Shown here in pieces: positions 5,656-9,410 of a stretch of 9,410 nucleotides of DNA. A program made the position numbers and the translations under genes. The notes below the pieces were generated by a model, which saw only the letters and a program-made list of their open reading frames with translations, did no database searches and was not told the origin of the DNA. The stretch is from Paracoccaceae bacterium. GTDB lineage: Bacteria > Pseudomonadota > Alphaproteobacteria > Rhodobacterales > Rhodobacteraceae. Within the stretch, counting starts at the first letter, position 1. The number at the start of each line of letters is the position of its first letter. Where the stretch lies: the NCBI GenBank assembly GCA_023260935.1, contig JALQTL010000007.1:1-9410 (forward strand), in the 5' to 3' direction.

Positions 5656-8183
5656 TCAAGGCAACCCTTGGCCAGCACGCGCCAGCGCGGGTTTTCGTCC
5701 GTCAGATGACGCAATGCCCCCCAAGAGCCCCACTTCGACGGGGCAGAGACATCAACAAAGGCGTTGAAGGGTTCCGGCGTCAGCGCAGCCCAACCCGCCA
5801 GAAGCCGATCATAGAGCGCGGCCATCTCCGGGGTGTAATTCAGATGGATGAAAAAGTCGGTCAGGATCGGGTCATTCACCTGCGCACCGTAGCCCACCAC
5901 ATGCGTGCCGCCTTCATACATCACCAGCCGCAGCCCATGGTCTGCCGCCACCTTGGCGTGATGCGGCAGCACCACCGTCAGCAGCCTTTCAAGACTGTCG
6001 GCGGGGTCACCTGTCACGGCCCCGCTTTCGATTTCCGGGATCGCCGCGGCCACGGCGCGGTCAAAACGGTGCGCGGCCACAAAAGTGCTGGCATCGGCCT
6101 GCGACAGCCCCTGATCCGCCGCCGCCTTTTCGGCCGCCAGTTCCGACTGCGCGATCCAGTCACGCAGGCGGCCCATCTTTTCATCCGATCCGATGAGGCC
6201 CGAGAAATACCCCGTCACCGCATAGGCATCAAAATGGCTGGCGGCGGCAGGCAAACCTTCGGCCAGAATGTCTGGCGCATTCAGGATCTGGTCTTCCAGC
6301 CCCAGCCAGCCGGTCTGTACCGCAATCACCCGCGTCAGCCGGGTATCAGCCTCTGGCCCGAAAACCTCGGCCCAGATATCGGCCATCTGGCTGGCGCGCA
6401 GGGCATAGAACTGCACCCATTTCGCCTCTCCGCCCCACCGGGCGCGGCCCTGTTCCTCGGCCCATTGCGCCTGTGCGAATTGCCAGTTCCATACCTCGTT
6501 CGAGAATTCGACATAGGCGTTCAGTCCCGGGTCCAGCCCGTCGCGCACGGATTCGGCGTAAAAGCGCATCAGATCGTCACTGGCAAGATGGGGCATGGTG
6601 AACCATGGGTCCGCGCCCAGTTCATTTGCCAAGGCGATCATCACCTCGACCGGCGCGCCTGCAAGCGTCCAGCTGAAATCATCGGGCTTCGGACGATCCG
6701 GAAGCGCTGAAAGCGTGGAATCGTTGGTTTTCATCCAATCCATGAACCGGATCATCCGGACGCCGCGAATACGGTCCAGCCAGTCAGGGTTGAACACCTC
6801 GCCCCGCGCCAGCGCTTCGGCACGGTCCTCGCGCACGATGGTGATGTTGCGGATCGGGTCGCTGGCCTCGGTCGCCTCGATCGTCAGGATCACGCCGCCT
6901 TCGCCGGGGGTGTAGTCAAAGCTGGCCCTGCCCGGGCTTTCGGAAACAACTTGCGCCCGCCCACCCAGCACCAGCCGGCCCCGGCCTTCATAGGCAAGAA
7001 GATAGCGCCCCGCGACACCGCCCGACCCGGCCGGAATATCGGTAAGCACCAGCGTGGAAACGCCAGTCACGCCTGCGGGCAGTCGGGTGGGCCAGCCCCG
7101 TGCATCCAGCATGCCCCCCGCCTTCAATTGTGCATGATCCCAGCCGCCCCACTGGCCGGGCAGGTGTCCCACCCATTCGCGCGCGGTCTTCATCACGTCA
7201 AGGAAGGGCTGCTGCACGGTCCAGTCAGCAAGGCCGTTCAGCCCCAGCGCAAGATTGGGGTTGGTGATCGGGGTGAGGTCACCGGCCCTTTCTGGCGGTG
7301 CGGCAGCGGCAAGGGGGGCTGGCGCGGGGCCCGCTTGCACAGCCGGTTCGGCAAAGCTTTCCCCGCCGGTTGGAACAGGCGGAATTGCCGGGGCGTGGTA
7401 GCCGCGAACGGCGCGTTCTGCGATGGATTGCAGGCTGCGGGCAAGGTCTTCCGAAATGATGCCATCCCGGCTGCGCCATGCCCGGGTCAGCCGGGGGGGC
7501 AGGCCTTCGGGTGACCGCCCGGTGATCGCGGCCAGATGTACCAGAGCGATGAAGTTTTCGCCCTTTTCCGAAAGGTGGATGTCATCGGAAAAGAAGGCGC
7601 CCATGTCGGAAATGCCCGGCACCCGGCCGGCCGCCACTTCGTCCGACAGCAGCGCCATGGCCTGACCGGCTGGCAAAAGCTGCACCACCTCGCGCCCAAG
7701 GCTGGCATTGGCCGCCTGCACCGCCCCTTCCCAGAGCGGCAGGTCAGCCGTCAGCCTTTCGCGCCACGGCAGGCCGGCATTGGGGTCGCCATCGATCACC
7801 GTGCCGGGGCCAGAGGCGCGGCTGTGCCATGTCTCATAAAAATAGATGCGCGTTTCGGGGTTGGCGGCCAGGGCTTCGGTCGCATAGCGCACGATCTGGC
7901 CGGGGGTATCGTTCCAGCGCAGATGTTCGGCCAGCGGGATTGCCTCTGTCAGGATCAGAACCTTCGTTTCGCCTTTGGTCAGTTCCGCGCGGGCGTTCAC
8001 GCCTTCGGCTTCGGCACCCCTGTCAAAGTTGAAGCGCAGCGGTGCCCCATTGATGATCTGGGCCGATACGCTGGCCGGTTGCCCCATGGCCGCAAGCCCG
8101 GATTCGACTGTCAGCGGAAGATCAGGGCCAACAAGGCTGTGCCCGACGTACAGGATTTCTGCCAAAAGGGAAAAGACGTTCAC
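5649..8183 (-). CDS. Bidomain protein: SGNH-hydrolase-like plus clan-A-like glycoside hydrolase domain
   Basis: I do not recognise this 844-residue protein as a named enzyme. Residues 9-262 resemble an SGNH/GDSL hydrolase, with Ser16 in YVGHSLVG (GHSL in place of GDSL), a YETWH block at 116-120, and Asp200/His203 in SDDIHLSEKG as the C-terminal Asp-x-x-His. A Pro/Ala-rich linker follows (about 263-300). The C-terminal ~540 residues look like a (beta/alpha)8 glycoside hydrolase of clan A, with YVEFSNEVWNW giving Asn562-Glu563 as a likely acid/base and VMYEGGTH giving Glu757 as a likely nucleophile. An Ala-rich helical insert occupies about 672-715. The SGNH part is paralogous to the whole preceding protein. 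The start is GTG 8183 (GTGA shared with the preceding stop); an in-frame TAA two codons upstream rules out a longer form. Neither signal peptide nor membrane segment is visible, which is odd for this domain pair. The acid/base and nucleophile assignments are inference. Confidence 0.75.
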   Translation of the reverse strand: MNVFSLLAEILYVGHSLVGPDLPLTVESGLAAMGQPASVSAQIINGAPLRFNFDRGAEAEGVNARAELTKGETKVLILTEAIPLAEHLRWNDTPGQIVRYATEALAANPETRIYFYETWHSRASGPGTVIDGDPNAGLPWRERLTADLPLWEGAVQAANASLGREVVQLLPAGQAMALLSDEVAAGRVPGISDMGAFFSDDIHLSEKGENFIALVHLAAITGRSPEGLPPRLTRAWRSRDGIISEDLARSLQSIAERAVRGYHAPAIPPVPTGGESFAEPAVQAGPAPAPLAAAAPPERAGDLTPITNPNLALGLNGLADWTVQQPFLDVMKTAREWVGHLPGQWGGWDHAQLKAGGMLDARGWPTRLPAGVTGVSTLVLTDIPAGSGGVAGRYLLAYEGRGRLVLGGRAQVVSESPGRASFDYTPGEGGVILTIEATEASDPIRNITIVREDRAEALARGEVFNPDWLDRIRGVRMIRFMDWMKTNDSTLSALPDRPKPDDFSWTLAGAPVEVMIALANELGADPWFTMPHLASDDLMRFYAESVRDGLDPGLNAYVEFSNEVWNWQFAQAQWAEEQGRARWGGEAKWVQFYALRASQMADIWAEVFGPEADTRLTRVIAVQTGWLGLEDQILNAPDILAEGLPAAASHFDAYAVTGYFSGLIGSDEKMGRLRDWIAQSELAAEKAAADQGLSQADASTFVAAHRFDRAVAAAIPEIESGAVTGDPADSLERLLTVVLPHHAKVAADHGLRLVMYEGGTHVVGYGAQVNDPILTDFFIHLNYTPEMAALYDRLLAGWAALTPEPFNAFVDVSAPSKWGSWGALRHLTDENPRWRVLAKGCLEC

Positions 8184-9151
8184 CTGTTACCTGCCCGGTT
8201 GCCTGCCGTATCGCCCGCCACACCCGTTGCAGCATAACCCGTCACCACCTTCCAGACTATCCTTTGCAGGGCCAGGGCGGCCTCGGGCGTCAGCGCGGTT
8301 GCAGGGGTGCCATCGGCGCGCATCAGCGCATGGGGCAGGCCTTCGGGCGACCGGTGATAGATGACGGCGAAATGCGTCAGGGCCATCAGATAGGCGCCGG
8401 CATCATTGAAATGGATCTGGTCCGGCGCACCACCCGGGCCGGTGGCGAACAGGTCTTCGCGCCGGGAAAGGCCGGGCACCTGCCCGGCCTCGATGGTACG
8501 CACGGCGGCCGCCATCACCTGCCCGCCGGGAATGACATGGATCGTGCCCACCCCCGCCTCTGCCATCGCCGGGCGTAGCACCTCGGCCTCCCACAGGCGG
8601 GGCAGATCGGCGTCCAGCCGGTTCAGCCAGCCTTCGGGATCATTCAGCGGGTGCCAGGTTTCGTAAAGATAGATGCGGGCATCGGGCCGGGCGGCGCGAA
8701 AGCGGCGCACCCAGTTGGCCAGATAGCGGGGGCTGTCAAAAAAGCGCACCGCATCGCGCAGTTCCACCATTTCTGTCAGCACGGCCACCGGATAATCGCC
8801 ACTGTCGGCGGCCTGATCGGCGGGGCGGAACCGGGGGTGGGCGTTTTCTTCGACCATGCCCGGCACGTCGCCTTCCCAATGGCCTTTCAGCGTGGCCCCC
8901 CAGCCCAGCTGGCTGGCATGGTCGTGCCCGGCCAGTTGTGCCAGCATCGCCGGCATGTCGCGCCCGACCAGCGAATGACCAAGGTGATAGGTGGCCAGCG
9001 GCCCGGCCGGCGGGGGCAGGGACTGCATGTAGCGTCCGGCAAATTCTGCCGGTGACAGGGCGCGCGGCGTGGTCATCCGCCAGACAAGGACAATGCAGGC
9101 AAGCGCGGCAAGGCCCGCGACAATCCATCCCAACATCCGCACCTGCACCAT
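8180..9151 (-). CDS. Membrane-anchored SGNH-hydrolase-like protein
   Basis: A 323-residue protein with an N-terminal membrane anchor (hydrophobic residues 7-24 flanked by Arg5 and Arg25) and a domain facing the periplasm by inference. The domain resembles SGNH hydrolases: Ser60 in YHLGHSLVG (GHSL replacing GDSL), a YETWH block at 163-167, and Asp244/His247 in PDQIHFNDAG. Such domains usually remove or transfer acyl groups, often acetyl on sugars; the substrate here is unknown. It is clearly paralogous to the first 260 residues of the next gene (shared GHSLVG, VLTE/ILTE, YETWH, PGGQ/PAGQ, HRSPEGLP/GRSPEGLP). It is the first gene of the operon and overlaps the next by four bases. ATG 9151 has GGGGGTGA just before it; ATG 9136 would remove five residues and leave the anchor whole. 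The C-terminal 15 residues, rich in Gly, Asn and Arg, look like a disordered tail. Confidence 0.78.
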   Translation of the reverse strand: MVQVRMLGWIVAGLAALACIVLVWRMTTPRALSPAEFAGRYMQSLPPPAGPLATYHLGHSLVGRDMPAMLAQLAGHDHASQLGWGATLKGHWEGDVPGMVEENAHPRFRPADQAADSGDYPVAVLTEMVELRDAVRFFDSPRYLANWVRRFRAARPDARIYLYETWHPLNDPEGWLNRLDADLPRLWEAEVLRPAMAEAGVGTIHVIPGGQVMAAAVRTIEAGQVPGLSRREDLFATGPGGAPDQIHFNDAGAYLMALTHFAVIYHRSPEGLPHALMRADGTPATALTPEAALALQRIVWKVVTGYAATGVAGDTAGNRAGNR

Positions 9152-9294
9152 TCACCCCCTGTTGCCCGCGAATTTATCTGGTAGTCCTGACGCCGGAAGA
9201 CCAGATGGAGACCGCGCCTTTTGCCGACTTTTCCGATGATGCGCCAATGCGGGCAGGTCGGGCCGGCCAGAGACGAAAAGGAAGGACAGACGGG
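9152..9294. promoter_or_regulatory. Divergent promoter region with a 7-base dyad
   Basis: These 143 bases separate the three-gene operon from the saccharopine dehydrogenase gene and must hold both promoters. ATCTGGT (9176-9182) and ACCAGAT (9200-9206) form a perfect inverted repeat with a 17-base spacer, close to the operon start; a regulator could bind there. An AT-rich AATTTAT at 9171-9177 is the only plausible -10 for the operon. A ribosome-binding GGAAGG at 9280-9285 serves the plus-strand gene. No convincing -35/-10 pair was found for either direction. Confidence 0.4.
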
Positions 9295-9410
9295 ATGACC
9301 CATCTTTGGGTGCGGGCCGAACAACGCCCGAATGAAGAACGCGTGGGGCTGACACCCGAAGGAGCCGCGGCGCTGGTCCGGGCAGGCCTTCGCGTGACGG
9401 TGGAACGTTC
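9295..9410 (+). CDS. Saccharopine dehydrogenase, N-terminus only
   Basis: Only 38 full codons are present before the right edge. The opening, HLWVRAEQRPNEERVGLTPE then GAAALVRAGLRVTVE, is typical of NAD-dependent saccharopine dehydrogenase and of the alanine dehydrogenase/transhydrogenase N-terminal domain to which it belongs; the Arg and Glu residues of the RPNEERVGLTP block bind substrate or form the interdomain face in this family. The enzyme interconverts saccharopine with lysine and 2-oxoglutarate. ATG 9295 follows GGAAGG by nine bases. The gene is divergent from the SGNH operon. Alanine dehydrogenase is the alternative; the HLWVRAEQRPNEERVGL opening favours saccharopine dehydrogenase. 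Confidence 0.72.
   Translation, partial: MTHLWVRAEQRPNEERVGLTPEGAAALVRAGLRVTVER

Noticed and set aside
5706..6710. Long 334-codon open frame on the plus strand opposite the bidomain gene
   Set aside because: GC-rich genes commonly leave the opposite strand open; the translated sequence has no recognisable motif, whereas the minus-strand frame has clear domain signatures and tight gene overlaps.
7262..7400. Pro/Ala-rich coding stretch as a DNA repeat
   Set aside because: The bias follows from the interdomain linker of the bidomain protein; no regular repeat unit is present at DNA level.

Overview
The window comes from the chromosome of a GC-rich alphaproteobacterium, most likely a member of the Rhodobacteraceae. 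The evidence is the overall protein style, a CenR-type response regulator, an amylosucrase, a GTP cyclohydrolase II with a RibB-like N-terminal half, the opening of a bacterial saccharopine dehydrogenase, and a site that fits the FnrL (FNR-type) consensus. There are no tRNA or rRNA genes, insertion sequences, CRISPR arrays or phage genes. It reads as ordinary, densely packed chromosome.

Layout. (1) Minus strand, 1-2835: the 5' two thirds of an amylosucrase gene (cut by the left edge), preceded by a LacI-type palindrome and a nine-G ribosome-binding tract. Upstream of it lies a two-gene unit, ribA -> YkuD-type L,D-transpeptidase, joined by a GTGA overlap. (2) Plus strand, 2995-3681: an OmpR-family response regulator, probably cenR, divergent from ribA. 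(3) 3682-4040: a 359-bp stretch with no protein gene. It holds two short, similar terminator-ended units that both begin with the same 20 bases; the second is preceded by an FNR-type box and a -10 element placed as in a class II FNR promoter. I read these as two tandem small RNAs of about 45-54 nt with an anti-Shine-Dalgarno-like 5' end. (4) Plus strand, 4041-4829: exonuclease III (xthA). (5) Minus strand, 9151-4840: a compact three-gene operon. It encodes a membrane-anchored SGNH-hydrolase-like protein, an 844-residue protein combining a paralogous SGNH-like domain with a clan-A-like glycoside hydrolase domain, and a family 2 glycosyltransferase. The junctions overlap by 4 and 7 bases. (6) Plus strand from 9295: the start of a saccharopine dehydrogenase gene, divergent from the operon and cut by the right edge.

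How things fit together. The three-gene operon looks like a small saccharide synthesis/modification cassette: the glycosyltransferase could build a glycan, the glycoside hydrolase-like domain could trim or bind it, and the SGNH domains could add or remove acyl groups. No substrate can be read from the sequence, and the bidomain protein oddly lacks an export signal. The other strong novelty candidate is the pair of tandem small RNAs downstream of the response regulator, one of them apparently oxygen-controlled through FNR.
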